Source: Mycobacterium scrofulaceum
GTDB taxonomy: Bacteria > Actinomycetota > Actinomycetes > Mycobacteriales > Mycobacteriaceae
Assembly: GCF_002086735.1 (NCBI RefSeq)
Contig: NZ_MVIJ01000054.1
Span: 1 to 32,690 of the forward strand
Direction: 5' to 3'
DNA: 32,690 nucleotides
Part shown: piece after piece, positions 25,516-32,690 of the stretch
Position numbering within the stretch: position 1 is the stretch's first letter
How the letters are laid out: each line of letters begins with the position of its first letter
Made by a program: the position numbers and the translations under genes
Notes under the pieces: generated by a model
Seen by the model: the letters and a program-made list of their open reading frames with translations, nothing else
What the model was told of the DNA's origin: nothing
The model's database searches: none

Positions 25516-27879
25516 ATGGATGCTGCGGCACGCGGGAGGTTGACCCGCTGGCTGGAGCCGGCGCTGGCCGCGGCGACCGTCGTGGCGCTGGCGGCCGGCG
25601 GGATCGCCTGGCTGGCCGGCGCACGGCGGATCGCCGACGGTTGCTGGATCGCGGGCACGGTGGTCGCGGTGCTCCCCGCGCTGGTGTGGGTGCTGGCCGC
25701 GCTGCGCCGCGGCCGGTTCGGGGTCGATCTGATCGCGGTGCTGTCGCTGGTCGGCACGCTGCTGGTGGGCGAGTACCTCGCCGGCGCGCTGATCGCGGTG
25801 ATGCTGGCCGGCGGGCGGGCCCTGGAGGCGGCGGCCGAGCGCCGGGCGTCCCACGACCTGCGGGCCCTGCTCGAACACGCGCCGCGGTTCGCCCGCCGCC
25901 GCGTCGGCTCGGCGGTGGACGTCGTCGCGCTGCAGGACGTGGCGGTCGACGATCTGCTGGTGGTCGGCCCGGGCGAGGTGGTGCCCGTCGACGGCCGGAT
26001 CGCCGGTGCGGTCGCGGTGCTCGACGAATCGGTGCTGACCGGCGAACCGCTGCAGGTCGAGCGCGGCGACGGCGAACCCGTGCGCAGCGGGGTGGTCAAC
26101 GCGGGCAGCGCCTTCGAGATGCGGGCCACGGCCACCGCCGCCGACAGCACCTATGCGCAGATCGTCCGCCTGGCCGCGGAGGCCGGGGCCGAGAACGCCC
26201 CGGTGGTGCGGCTGGCCGACCGGTACGCCGCGTGGTTCCTGCCGTTGACGCTGCTGGTGGCCGGGGCGGCCTGGCTGGCCAGCGGGTCGCCGGTGCGGGC
26301 GGTGGCGGTGCTGGTGGTCGCGACCCCGTGCCCGCTGCTGCTGGCGGCGCCGGTCGCGATCGTGTCCGGGCTGTCGCGGGCGTCGCGTCGCGGTGTGGTG
26401 ATCCGCAGCGGGGGCGCCCTGGAAAACCTCGGGCACGCAACGACTTTGGTGATGGACAAGACCGGCACGCTGACCATGGGGCGCCCGGTCGTCATCGACG
26501 TGGCCGCCGCGCCCGGCCGCGACGCAGTCGACATCCTGCGGCTGGCGGCCTCGGTGGACCAGATGTCACCGCACGTGCTGGCGGAGGCGATCGTCACCGC
26601 GGCGCGGGCCCGCGACCTGGCGCTGTCGCTGCCCACCGACGTGGACGAGGAGCCCGGCCGGGGCGTCACCGCCACCCTGGACGGCCGGCGGGTGCACGTG
26701 GGCAAGCTCGCAGACGACACCGCGCACGCGGAATGGGCCCGCGCGGTGGTCAACCGCGCCCTGCTGGACGGCGCCGCGATCGCATGGGTGTGCGTCGACG
26801 GCCGGCCCACGGGCGCGGTGTTGCTGCGCGACCCGCTGCGCCGCCACGCACCGCGCACCGTGCGCCGGTTACGCGACGCGGGGCTGAACCGATTGGTCAT
26901 GCTGACCGGAGACCGCGCCCAGCCCGCCCGCGAGGTCGCGGCCGTGCTGGGTCTGGACGAGGTGTACGCGGAACAGAGTCCGGCCGACAAGGTGGCCGCC
27001 GTGCGCGCCGAGAGGGACCGCGCGGTGACCGTGATGGTCGGCGACGGTGTCAACGACGCACCCGCGTTGGCCGCGGCCAGCGTCGGGGTGGCGATGGGCG
27101 CCCGCGGAGCCACCGCGTCCTCGGAGGCCGCCAGCATCGTGTTGACCACCGATCGACTGGAGCGGCTCGCCGATGCGATGGACATCGCCCGGTGGTCGCG
27201 GCGCATTGCGGTGCAGAGCGCGGTCGTCGGCATGGTCCTGTCGCTGGCCGCGATGGCCGTCGCGGCCGTCGGCTGGCTCCCCCCGGCCGTCGGTGCGCTG
27301 GTGCAGGAGGGGATCGACGTCGCCGTGATCCTCAACGCGCTGCGCGCCCTGCGCGGCAATCCCGGCATCGAGGTGGACCTGCCCGCGCCGACCGAGCAGC
27401 TGCTGCGGCGCTTCGACGCCGAACACGACGAGCTGCGCGACGCGGTGGATGTGTTGCGCGATGCCGCCGACCGGTTGGCCGCCGCGGCCGATCGCTCGGC
27501 CCTGGAGGCGATCGGCCGCGCGCACACCGTGCTCGTCGAGCGGATCATCCCGCACGAACGCGCCGAGGAGACGCAGCTCTATCCCGCCTTGGCCCACCCG
27601 CTGGGCACCAGCGAGGCGACCGCCCCGATGAGCCGCACCCACGCGGAAATCCAGCGACTCTCCGACCGGATCGGCGCCCACCTGGCCCTGGCCCAGGGCA
27701 GCGGGGCGATCGGCCCCGACCAGGTCGACGACCTGCTCGCGTGCCTGTACGGGCTGCATGCCCTGCTACGCCTGCACTTCTTGCAGGAGGAGGAAAGCTA
27801 CTTCACGCTGGCCGAGGACGAACCCGCTCCACCACAGCCGAACAGCCGAAAAGCCTTGGTGGATAAGCTATCCCGCTGA
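25516..27879 (+). CDS. P1B-type metal ATPase with C-terminal hemerythrin domain (P1B-5 type)
   Basis: A 787-residue heavy-metal P-type ATPase fused to an HHE/hemerythrin domain. Seen: LTGEPL in the actuator domain, the membrane metal motif TPCP (270-273), DKTGT (Asp314), MLTGDRAQ, and GDGVNDAPAL, all intact. There is no N-terminal metal-binding domain. The C-terminal region (about 625-775) has the metal-ligand pattern of hemerythrins: His637, His680 to Glu684, His709, His748, His754 and Glu758. TPC in membrane helix 4 plus a C-terminal hemerythrin is the hallmark of P1B-5 ATPases, whose characterised member Nia of Sinorhizobium moves Ni2+ and Fe2+; the diiron site may sense O2 or iron. ATG 25516 has GAGGG close upstream. 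It is divergent from the CBS gene and overlaps the convergent PPE gene by 12 bases. Substrate inferred only from the family. Confidence 0.95.
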   Translation: MDAAARGRLTRWLEPALAAATVVALAAGGIAWLAGARRIADGCWIAGTVVAVLPALVWVLAALRRGRFGVDLIAVLSLVGTLLVGEYLAGALIAVMLAGGRALEAAAERRASHDLRALLEHAPRFARRRVGSAVDVVALQDVAVDDLLVVGPGEVVPVDGRIAGAVAVLDESVLTGEPLQVERGDGEPVRSGVVNAGSAFEMRATATAADSTYAQIVRLAAEAGAENAPVVRLADRYAAWFLPLTLLVAGAAWLASGSPVRAVAVLVVATPCPLLLAAPVAIVSGLSRASRRGVVIRSGGALENLGHATTLVMDKTGTLTMGRPVVIDVAAAPGRDAVDILRLAASVDQMSPHVLAEAIVTAARARDLALSLPTDVDEEPGRGVTATLDGRRVHVGKLADDTAHAEWARAVVNRALLDGAAIAWVCVDGRPTGAVLLRDPLRRHAPRTVRRLRDAGLNRLVMLTGDRAQPAREVAAVLGLDEVYAEQSPADKVAAVRAERDRAVTVMVGDGVNDAPALAAASVGVAMGARGATASSEAASIVLTTDRLERLADAMDIARWSRRIAVQSAVVGMVLSLAAMAVAAVGWLPPAVGALVQEGIDVAVILNALRALRGNPGIEVDLPAPTEQLLRRFDAEHDELRDAVDVLRDAADRLAAAADRSALEAIGRAHTVLVERIIPHERAEETQLYPALAHPLGTSEATAPMSRTHAEIQRLSDRIGAHLALAQGSGAIGPDQVDDLLACLYGLHALLRLHFLQEEESYFTLAEDEPAPPQPNSRKALVDKLSR

Positions 27880-29001
27880 CGGCGGTCGTTTCATAACCGT
27901 ACCTGGAAGCTCCGCGCCGATTTCGATGTCGTGGTAGTCCCGACCGTCGCCCCCACGACCACCCTTGCCGCCCACCGGCGGCCGCATCGGGGCCATCGGG
28001 ATCCCGGGCGGCGGCGATGCCCCCGGGGGAAGCGCGGACACCGCCGAGGCGAGCTGCACCGGCGGCTGCGCGCCGGGCAACATCCCCACCACCGCGGGCG
28101 GCATGCTCAGCTTGCCCACCAACACGGAAGCACCCAGCGCGCCTCGAGGCGCCAGCGCCCCGGCGCCGAGGGCGCTCACCAACCTTGCCTCCGCCGACGA
28201 CAACGCGGCCGTACCCTCCGCCAGGCCCTGACCGATGTCGCCACTGACGCCCTGAAGCGATTGCGCCGCACTGACTTGCGCCAGGTAGCTGAGCAGGTTC
28301 ACCGGTATGCCGCCGGCGATGAACTGGTTTCCCCACGTGCTGAAATACCCGAACCAGCCCTTGTTGGGGTCGAAGGGGGTGACGCCGAGCGCGTCGATGA
28401 CCGACCCCGTGTTGGTCGCGGCGGCCAGAGTGTTGGCTGCTGACACCGTCGTGGCCTGGGTGGTGACCCCCGACGGGTTGGCAACGGTCGGCGGTGACGA
28501 GAACTGAGACAGCTTGACGGCGTTCAGCGAGGTGGCGCCGTAGCGATACATCGCCGTCGAATTGTTCACCCACATGGCGTTGTACTCGGCCTCGGTTTCG
28601 GCGATGGCCGGCGCATTGATCCCGAAGAAGTTGGTGGCGAGCAGCATCGCCAATCGCGCCCGGTTGGCCGCGACGACCGACGGATGCACCACCGTCCAGT
28701 GCGTCAATTCGAAAGCGGCCGTGACGATTTCGACCGATGCGGCGATCTCCTGGCATTGCGCCGCGGTGGTGTGCAGCCACGTCAGGTAGGGCTGGAACGC
28801 CTGGACCATGGCCGTCGCGGACGGGCCCTGCCACGTCCCCGCCAGCGCCGCCAGCTCCGAGGAGTAGCCGGCCGCGGCCGCTTCGAGTTCGGCGCCGAGT
28901 TCCTGCCACGCCCCGGCGGCTTCGATCATCGACCACGCGCCGGGTCCGGAATGGATCAGCGCCGAAGTGATCTCGGGCGGCAGCAGCCCAAAATCGATCA
29001 C
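27868..29001 (-). CDS. PPE-SVP family protein, copy 1
   Basis: A 377-residue PPE protein. Seen: the N-terminal PPE domain beginning VIDFGLLPPEITSALIHSGPGA, with LPPE at its start; the WxG-like turn TWQGPSA; and the helical core with LVAANRARLAMLLATNFFG-like text. The SVP-type motif appears as LGASVLVGKLSMPPAVVG, and the typical C-terminus as ELPGTVMKRPPSAG. GTG 29001 is preferred (GGGGCGAG upstream, protein starts just ahead of the PPE motif). A longer frame would need a TTG at 29034. PPE proteins are exported by type VII secretion, often with a PE partner, and some form outer-membrane nutrient channels. No PE gene is seen nearby. It follows copy 2 by 104 bases on the same strand and its end overlaps the hemerythrin ATPase gene. 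Confidence 0.95.
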   Translation of the reverse strand: MIDFGLLPPEITSALIHSGPGAWSMIEAAGAWQELGAELEAAAAGYSSELAALAGTWQGPSATAMVQAFQPYLTWLHTTAAQCQEIAASVEIVTAAFELTHWTVVHPSVVAANRARLAMLLATNFFGINAPAIAETEAEYNAMWVNNSTAMYRYGATSLNAVKLSQFSSPPTVANPSGVTTQATTVSAANTLAAATNTGSVIDALGVTPFDPNKGWFGYFSTWGNQFIAGGIPVNLLSYLAQVSAAQSLQGVSGDIGQGLAEGTAALSSAEARLVSALGAGALAPRGALGASVLVGKLSMPPAVVGMLPGAQPPVQLASAVSALPPGASPPPGIPMAPMRPPVGGKGGRGGDGRDYHDIEIGAELPGTVMKRPPSAG

Positions 29002-29105
29002 GTCTCGCCCCACGCCAGATACGTTCCGCGGCAAGGCCTTTGCGCGGTTGAACTACCCGGTGGCGCGATTCGGCTTCCGGGGTTGTGAAACACCATTGTT
29101 GGCTC

Positions 29106-30242
29106 TCATCCCCCGCTGGGCGGTCGGTGTATCACCTTCTTCGGGAGTTCCGCCCCGTACTCAATCTCCTCGAACTTCTGCTGCTTGCGCTTGCGCCAAC
29201 CGCTGCCCGCGGAGTTCGTCGACGGCGCCATCATCGGCATCACGGGCATCCCGGTAAGCCCGGCGTCGGCCGGCAGGGGCGACACCGACGATGCGAGTTG
29301 CACCGGCGTCGGTGTCGCCGGCAGCAGGCCCACCACCGCGGGCGGGGCGGTCAGCTTGCCCAGCGAAACTCCCACGCCCATCGCCGCGCCGGGCGCGCCA
29401 CCCGGGGCGGCCGAGACCGCGCTGGCCAACCGGGTGATCGACGACGCCAGCGCCCCCTCGCCCTCCGAGAGGCCGAGGCCGATGTCGCTGCCCACGCCTT
29501 GCAGCGCCTGTGCCGACGTGTTCTGCGCCAGGTAGCTGAGCATGTTGATGGGGAACCCGGAGGAGATGAACTGGTTTCCCCAGGTGCTGAAATAGCTGAA
29601 CCAACCGGCGTTCGGGTCGAACGGCGTGACGCCGAGCGAGTCGATGGCGTTCCCCGTTGAACCGGCCGTGCTAAGCAGCGAATTGGACACCGCGGCGTTC
29701 TGGTTGACCGCGGCCGTCGGGCTGCTGATGGTCAGCGGCGAATTGAATTGAGACAGCTGGCCCGTCGCTTGTGAGGAGGTGGCCTGGTACCTGGTCATGG
29801 CCGCCGAGTTGTTCGCCCACATGGTCTGGTATTCGTCTTGGGTCGCGGCGATCGCCGCGGTGTTCTGCCCGAAGCGGTTGGTGGCCAGCAGCTGCGCGAG
29901 CCGTGTCCGGTTGGCGGCCACCAACGCGGGTTGGACCACCGCCGCGCGGACGGCGGTGAAGGCCGCGGCGGCGGATTCCGCCGAGGCGGCCGTTTGCTGG
30001 GCCTGCTGGGCGGTCTCGCGCAGCCAGATGAGGTAGGGCTGGACGGCCTGGAGCATCGCCATCGAGGAGGGGCCGTTCCACGACTCGATCAATGACGACA
30101 GAGCGGAGGCATACACGGCGACCGAGTTCTCCAGCTCGACGGCCAAGTTCTGCCACGCGCCGGCGGCCTCGATCAGCGAACCCGCTCCGGGACCGGAGTG
30201 GATCAAGGTCGAGGTGACCTCGGGAGGCGCGAATACGTCCAT
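29106..30242 (-). CDS. PPE-SVP family protein, copy 2
   Basis: A 378-residue PPE protein clearly paralogous to the next gene: both share SGPGA, IEAAGAWQ, SLGVTPFDPNxGWFxYFSTWGNQFI-type text and a xELPxxVxxRPPSxG end. The PPE start is MDVFAPPEVTSTLIHSGPG, and the SVP-type motif is VSLGKLTAPPAVVGLLP. ATG 30242 is used; a GTG immediately upstream (30245) is possible. A Lys/Arg cluster (WRKRKQQKFEE) before the C-terminus is a difference from copy 1. It lies 211 bases downstream of the MBL-fold gene and probably has its own promoter. No PE partner is present. Role unknown. Confidence 0.95.
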   Translation of the reverse strand: MDVFAPPEVTSTLIHSGPGAGSLIEAAGAWQNLAVELENSVAVYASALSSLIESWNGPSSMAMLQAVQPYLIWLRETAQQAQQTAASAESAAAAFTAVRAAVVQPALVAANRTRLAQLLATNRFGQNTAAIAATQDEYQTMWANNSAAMTRYQATSSQATGQLSQFNSPLTISSPTAAVNQNAAVSNSLLSTAGSTGNAIDSLGVTPFDPNAGWFSYFSTWGNQFISSGFPINMLSYLAQNTSAQALQGVGSDIGLGLSEGEGALASSITRLASAVSAAPGGAPGAAMGVGVSLGKLTAPPAVVGLLPATPTPVQLASSVSPLPADAGLTGMPVMPMMAPSTNSAGSGWRKRKQQKFEEIEYGAELPKKVIHRPPSGG

Positions 30243-30383
30243 CACATCTCACATTGTCTATGCCGAGTACGCGGCCGGAAATTTTCGTTTACCAGGTTGC
30301 TAAGAGACCGGAAACATTACGCGTTCCCCCCCAGGTTGCCGCCCAAATCCTTCCCCGTCGAGTCCCGGATGTGACGAACGATA

Positions 30384-30409
30384 TACCCGTGGCATTAGGG
30401 CAGCCAAAG
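30384..30409 (-). promoter_or_regulatory. Weak SigF-like site ahead of the PPE pair
   Basis: On the minus strand CTTT (30409-30406), 17 bases, GGGTAT (30388-30383). One -35 mismatch to the SigF form. It lies 140 bases upstream of PPE copy 2. Could easily be chance. Confidence 0.25.
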
Positions 30410-30416
30410 TATTAAC

Positions 30417-30430
30417 GGGCGTGGGCGCCC
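30417..30430 (-). terminator. Candidate hairpin after the MBL gene
   Basis: GGGCG-TGGG-CGCCC forms a five-base-pair stem with a four-base loop, 24 bases after the MBL stop. On the minus strand it is followed by a mildly T-rich stretch (GTTAATACTTTGG) but no real U tract, so termination is uncertain. Confidence 0.3.
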
Positions 30431-30453
30431 AAAGGTTGCGGGCGGCGGCCGCT

Positions 30454-31260
30454 CTAGACGGTCACCGAGGCGCCGCGGGCCACCTCGACGACCCGATCCG
30501 CCAGGCCGCGGCGCTCCATCTCCCGGATGAAATCGGCCAGCGGCGAGGCGAACACCCCGTAGTCGTCGAAATGGACCGGGATGGTCTTGGGCAGGCCCAG
30601 CATCGCCACCAGTTCGGCGCCCTGACGGCCGTCCATGGTTACGGTCAGCCCGAACGGAAGCCGCGGACCGGCCGGCAGGCGGGTCCCGCCGAGGTGCAGC
30701 ACCCCTGCGTCGATGGCGTCGAACCGGGCCGGGATCTCGTTGAGTTCCTCGACGAGCAAGGTGTCACCGGAGATGTAGAGCCGGCGCCGGGGCGCGCCGT
30801 CATCGGCGGCGAATTCCAGCATGGTGCCCATCACCGGCGGCAGCAGCCGCCGGGTCCATCCCGGGGCGTGCCGGCCCGGCAGCGACGTCATCGTCACGGA
30901 GGTGCCGTCCTTGGTGAGCGTGTGCCGCCCCCACGTCGGCAGGCCGCGCGCGTTGGCGAAGCCACGGTGCCGGAGCCGTTTGGCGGCGTCCGGGGTGGTG
31001 ATGACGGGCAGGCTGTGGTCGAGGCCCTTCTGCGACACCCGGTCCCAGTGATCGCCGTGCATGTGGGAGAGCACGATGGCGTCGACCGGCGGGAGTTCGT
31101 CGATGCCCAACGCGGGTTCCCTGAGCCGCCTGGACACCAACCCGTAACCCAGGTACGCGTGTTGCCCTCGGTGCAGGAAGTTGGGATCGGTCAGCAGCGT
31201 GAACCCGCCCGCCGCGATCAAGGTGGTGGCGTTGCCGACGAACGTCACGGTGATGTCCAT
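30454..31260 (-). CDS. MBL-fold metallo-hydrolase (UlaG-like)
   Basis: A 268-residue metallo-beta-lactamase-fold hydrolase. Seen: N-terminal beta strands ITVTFVGNATTLIAAGG, the zinc motif HxHxDH (SHMHGDHWD, about residues 66-74), a second-shell His (LPGRHAPG), the Asp of ISGDT, and the C-terminal metal His in PVHFDDYG. The order fits the UlaG/lactonase-like branch of the superfamily with two metal ions. ATG 31260. The gene is 44 bases after a small exported-protein gene on the same strand. The substrate is not predictable from the sequence. Confidence 0.93.
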   Translation of the reverse strand: MDITVTFVGNATTLIAAGGFTLLTDPNFLHRGQHAYLGYGLVSRRLREPALGIDELPPVDAIVLSHMHGDHWDRVSQKGLDHSLPVITTPDAAKRLRHRGFANARGLPTWGRHTLTKDGTSVTMTSLPGRHAPGWTRRLLPPVMGTMLEFAADDGAPRRRLYISGDTLLVEELNEIPARFDAIDAGVLHLGGTRLPAGPRLPFGLTVTMDGRQGAELVAMLGLPKTIPVHFDDYGVFASPLADFIREMERRGLADRVVEVARGASVTV

Positions 31261-31304
31261 ACCCGCGGGCTACCCGATCGCCGGGCGCTCACGCGGCCCG
31301 GGAC

Positions 31305-31661
31305 CTACAGGCCGGGCAGGCAGATGGGGGCTCCGTAGCACGGCGGCGGGCCCAGCGGGCGGCGGGGAGCGTCGCCCTCCCAGACGAACTGGCCGACGTT
31401 GCCCATGCCGCCGACGGGGACCCAGTACCAGTGGTGGCACACGCCCATGTCCCAGCGGACGTCGGGCATGGGCAACGGCTGGCCCGGGCACCAGTCGTGC
31501 GGGACGGTGAAGTTGTCCAGGGGCACCGGGCGGTTGAATTCCGGCGCGAAGGCGCGGTCGGCCCGCGCCGCCCCCGCGGCCGGCCCGAGCCCGGCCAGCG
31601 CCATGCCGCCGGCCAGCAAAGCACCGGTGACGGCCTTCCTGATTTTCTGATCGTGCGACAT
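31305..31661 (-). CDS. Small exported protein with four cysteines
   Basis: A 118-residue protein with a signal peptide (KIRKAVTGALLAGGMALAGLGPAAGAARA, cut near ARA-DRA) and a mature part rich in Pro, Trp and His. The pattern DWCPGQPLPMPDVRWDMGVCHHWYWVP is typical of a group of mycobacterial exported proteins of unknown function. Four Cys (WCPG, VCHH, PPCYG, PICLPGL) can make two disulfides. ATG 31661 lies 109 bases from the divergent CDGP gene. There is no enzymatic motif. Confidence 0.85.
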   Translation of the reverse strand: MSHDQKIRKAVTGALLAGGMALAGLGPAAGAARADRAFAPEFNRPVPLDNFTVPHDWCPGQPLPMPDVRWDMGVCHHWYWVPVGGMGNVGQFVWEGDAPRRPLGPPPCYGAPICLPGL

Positions 31662-31770
31662 CGCCTCGCGCCTTTCGTCGACGCCCTCAGTGGATTACAC
31701 GATCCAGCAGACGACGAATGGTTCGCTACCGATCCCAAAATCCGGTGCGAAAGCGGTAGCGTCGGCAACC

Positions 31771-32061
31771 ATGAAGCGCGGCATCGTCGGAGGACTGGGC
31801 GCCCTGCTGCTTGCGGCCGGGCTGATCGCCTCGGCGCCGCCGGCCGGCGCCGGCTGCCAGTACGGCGGACCCGTCCTCAGCAAGTGCGACGGACCCGTCC
31901 AGCCCGACGGCACCTGGCAGCGTTGCGTGGCTGTCGCCCGGTTGATCCCCAACGGCGCCAGTTCCTACCTCGTGCCGGACGGGCATTGCGACGTGGTGGG
32001 GCCCGACCATCCCCCTGCGGATTTCAGCTTCGCCGACCCACCGACGCACATCGACGGCTGA
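31771..32061 (+). CDS. CDGP-domain exported protein
   Basis: A 96-residue protein with a clear signal peptide (MKRGIVGGLGALLLAAGLIASAPPAGAG, cut about residue 27). The mature part carries the motif CDGPVQPDGTWQRC, matching proteins annotated as CDGP-domain in mycobacteria, plus Cys in GCQYGG and GHCDVVGPD. ATG 31771 is supported by the signal peptide; no Shine-Dalgarno sequence is present, and a TAGCGT -10 (31757-31762) just upstream suggests a leaderless message. The longer frame from 31690 adds an unlikely polar tail before the signal. It converges with the next gene across 23 bases. Confidence 0.8.
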   Translation: MKRGIVGGLGALLLAAGLIASAPPAGAGCQYGGPVLSKCDGPVQPDGTWQRCVAVARLIPNGASSYLVPDGHCDVVGPDHPPADFSFADPPTHIDG

Positions 32062-32084
32062 GTCACTGCCGAGGTGCCGCCCGC

Positions 32085-32444
32085 CTACGCCTTTTCTGCG
32101 CCGGCCAACCAGGCGGTGACGTCGTAAAAGTCGGGGCCGTCAGTAGCAGTGATCCTTCGGCACGAGACAAAACTCGACGTGCCACGGGCCAAGTCGTAGA
32201 CGTATCGGTCGTCGTACTCCTCCGAACCCTTTCTGCGCTGGACCGCCACGGTCGCGCGGATCGGGGCATCCTTCAGCTCGTTGATCACGTGCCAGGAGAA
32301 AAAGCCGCCGCATGCGTTGTCCGGCCAGCTTTCCACCGAAGCCACGCGGCTGGTGCCGACAGGGTCGGCCGACGCGGCCACCGGCGCGCCGAAGACCGGA
32401 ACGCAAACGGCCAGTAACGCAACACCTTCAGCGATGCATCTCAC
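32085..32444 (-). CDS. Exported protein of unknown function
   Basis: A 119-residue protein with a signal peptide (VRCIAEGVALLAVCVPVFGAPVAASA, cut near ASA-DP). The mature part has an alternating strand-like pattern (RVASVESWPDNACGGFFSWHVI, IRATVAVQRRKGSEEYDDRYVYDL, TSSFVSCRRITATDGPDFYDVTAW) with two Cys. GTG 32444 is chosen over 32471 because GGAGAAGG sits upstream at normal spacing and the signal peptide then begins directly. No named family recognised. Small beta-rich secreted protein. Confidence 0.8.
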   Translation of the reverse strand: MRCIAEGVALLAVCVPVFGAPVAASADPVGTSRVASVESWPDNACGGFFSWHVINELKDAPIRATVAVQRRKGSEEYDDRYVYDLARGTSSFVSCRRITATDGPDFYDVTAWLAGAEKA

Positions 32445-32526
32445 GATCGTGCCTTCTCCGACGAGGCACAAATTCTACCGCCGGAGCCGCTCGCAGCTCA
32501 TCAAATCGGAGGGTCAGATTTGGAAA

Positions 32527-32690
32527 CTAGAAGGGTGGCGGATCGTCGTCGTCGGTGGGTGGAGCGGGCCCGACGTAGCTGGTCCACTCGGCGCGCCCGG
32601 CGGTGCGGGCTTGGCGGTTGTGTCGGCGTTCGGTGGCGATGCGGGTGGCGCGGTCGTGGGCGCGGGTGCGGCGGCGCCGGGGCATCATGG
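32527..32690 (-). CDS. C-terminal tail of a 13E12/HNH-type protein, cut by window end
   Basis: A minus-strand frame open to the window end with the stop at 32529-32527. It encodes RRRRTRAHDRATRIATERRHNRQART, an acidic stretch DDDD and the end PPPF. The basic helix TRAxDRAxRIxxERRxN and the terminal PPPF are typical of the C-terminus of mycobacterial 13E12-repeat (DUF222/HNH endonuclease) proteins. These occur in multiple copies and are associated with phage integration sites. The bulk of the gene is outside. Confidence 0.75.
   Translation of the reverse strand, partial: MMPRRRRTRAHDRATRIATERRHNRQARTAGRAEWTSYVGPAPPTDDDDPPPF

Noticed and set aside
28990..30453. M-box riboswitch ahead of the PPE genes, as known for PE20-PPE31
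   Set aside because: No M-box core sequence or paired stems could be recognised in either upstream region.

Overview
The window is high-GC (roughly 70 %) DNA from a mycobacterium. The markers are SigF with UsfX and UsfY, Lhr and Nei2, LpqC, a PhoY, two PPE-SVP proteins, DUF732 and CDGP exported proteins, and a 13E12-type tail at the right edge. Gene order follows the M. tuberculosis accA3 to phoY1 stretch (Rv3285-Rv3301c, recalled from memory), with several differences. A slow-growing non-tuberculous species, possibly of the avium-intracellulare group, is the best guess; I cannot name the species.

Left part (1-4704): the C-terminal three quarters of accA3; a STAS-domain anti-anti-sigma candidate convergent with sigF; then, on the minus strand, Rv3289c-like membrane protein, usfY, rsbW/usfX and sigF. 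Three sites fit the SigF promoter form (GTTT, 15-17 bases, GGGTA), which suggests SigF drives its own control genes. The lat to Rv3294c block that M. tuberculosis carries here is absent.

Middle (4705-12720): a tetR-lhr-nei2 DNA-repair operon, a three-copy 55-bp tandem repeat between nei2 and lpqC, the lipoprotein esterase lpqC, and two small exported proteins.

Metal-transport island (12723-27879): phoY1-corA-mgtA on the minus strand, divergent from a plus-strand set. That set is a giant CtpH/CtpI-type P-type ATPase, a frameshifted DUF5994 protein, and a full-length P2-like P-type ATPase that has lost its catalytic residues. A convergent CBS-pair protein follows, then a P1B ATPase with a C-terminal hemerythrin domain. 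Four P-type ATPase genes lie in about 15 kb. Two sites resembling DosR boxes lie in the two divergent intergenic regions, so oxygen/redox control is possible but unproven.

Right part (27868-32690): two tandem PPE-SVP genes, an MBL-fold hydrolase, three small exported proteins, and the C-terminal tail of a 13E12/HNH family protein cut by the window end.

The most unusual object is the ATPase at 22326-25025. It is an open frame of 899 residues with a preserved membrane part, but the phosphorylated Asp is Gly, the actuator TGE is TGL, GDGxND is GEGIND, and the ATP-pocket segment is missing. It looks like a conserved-fold pseudoenzyme rather than decayed DNA.
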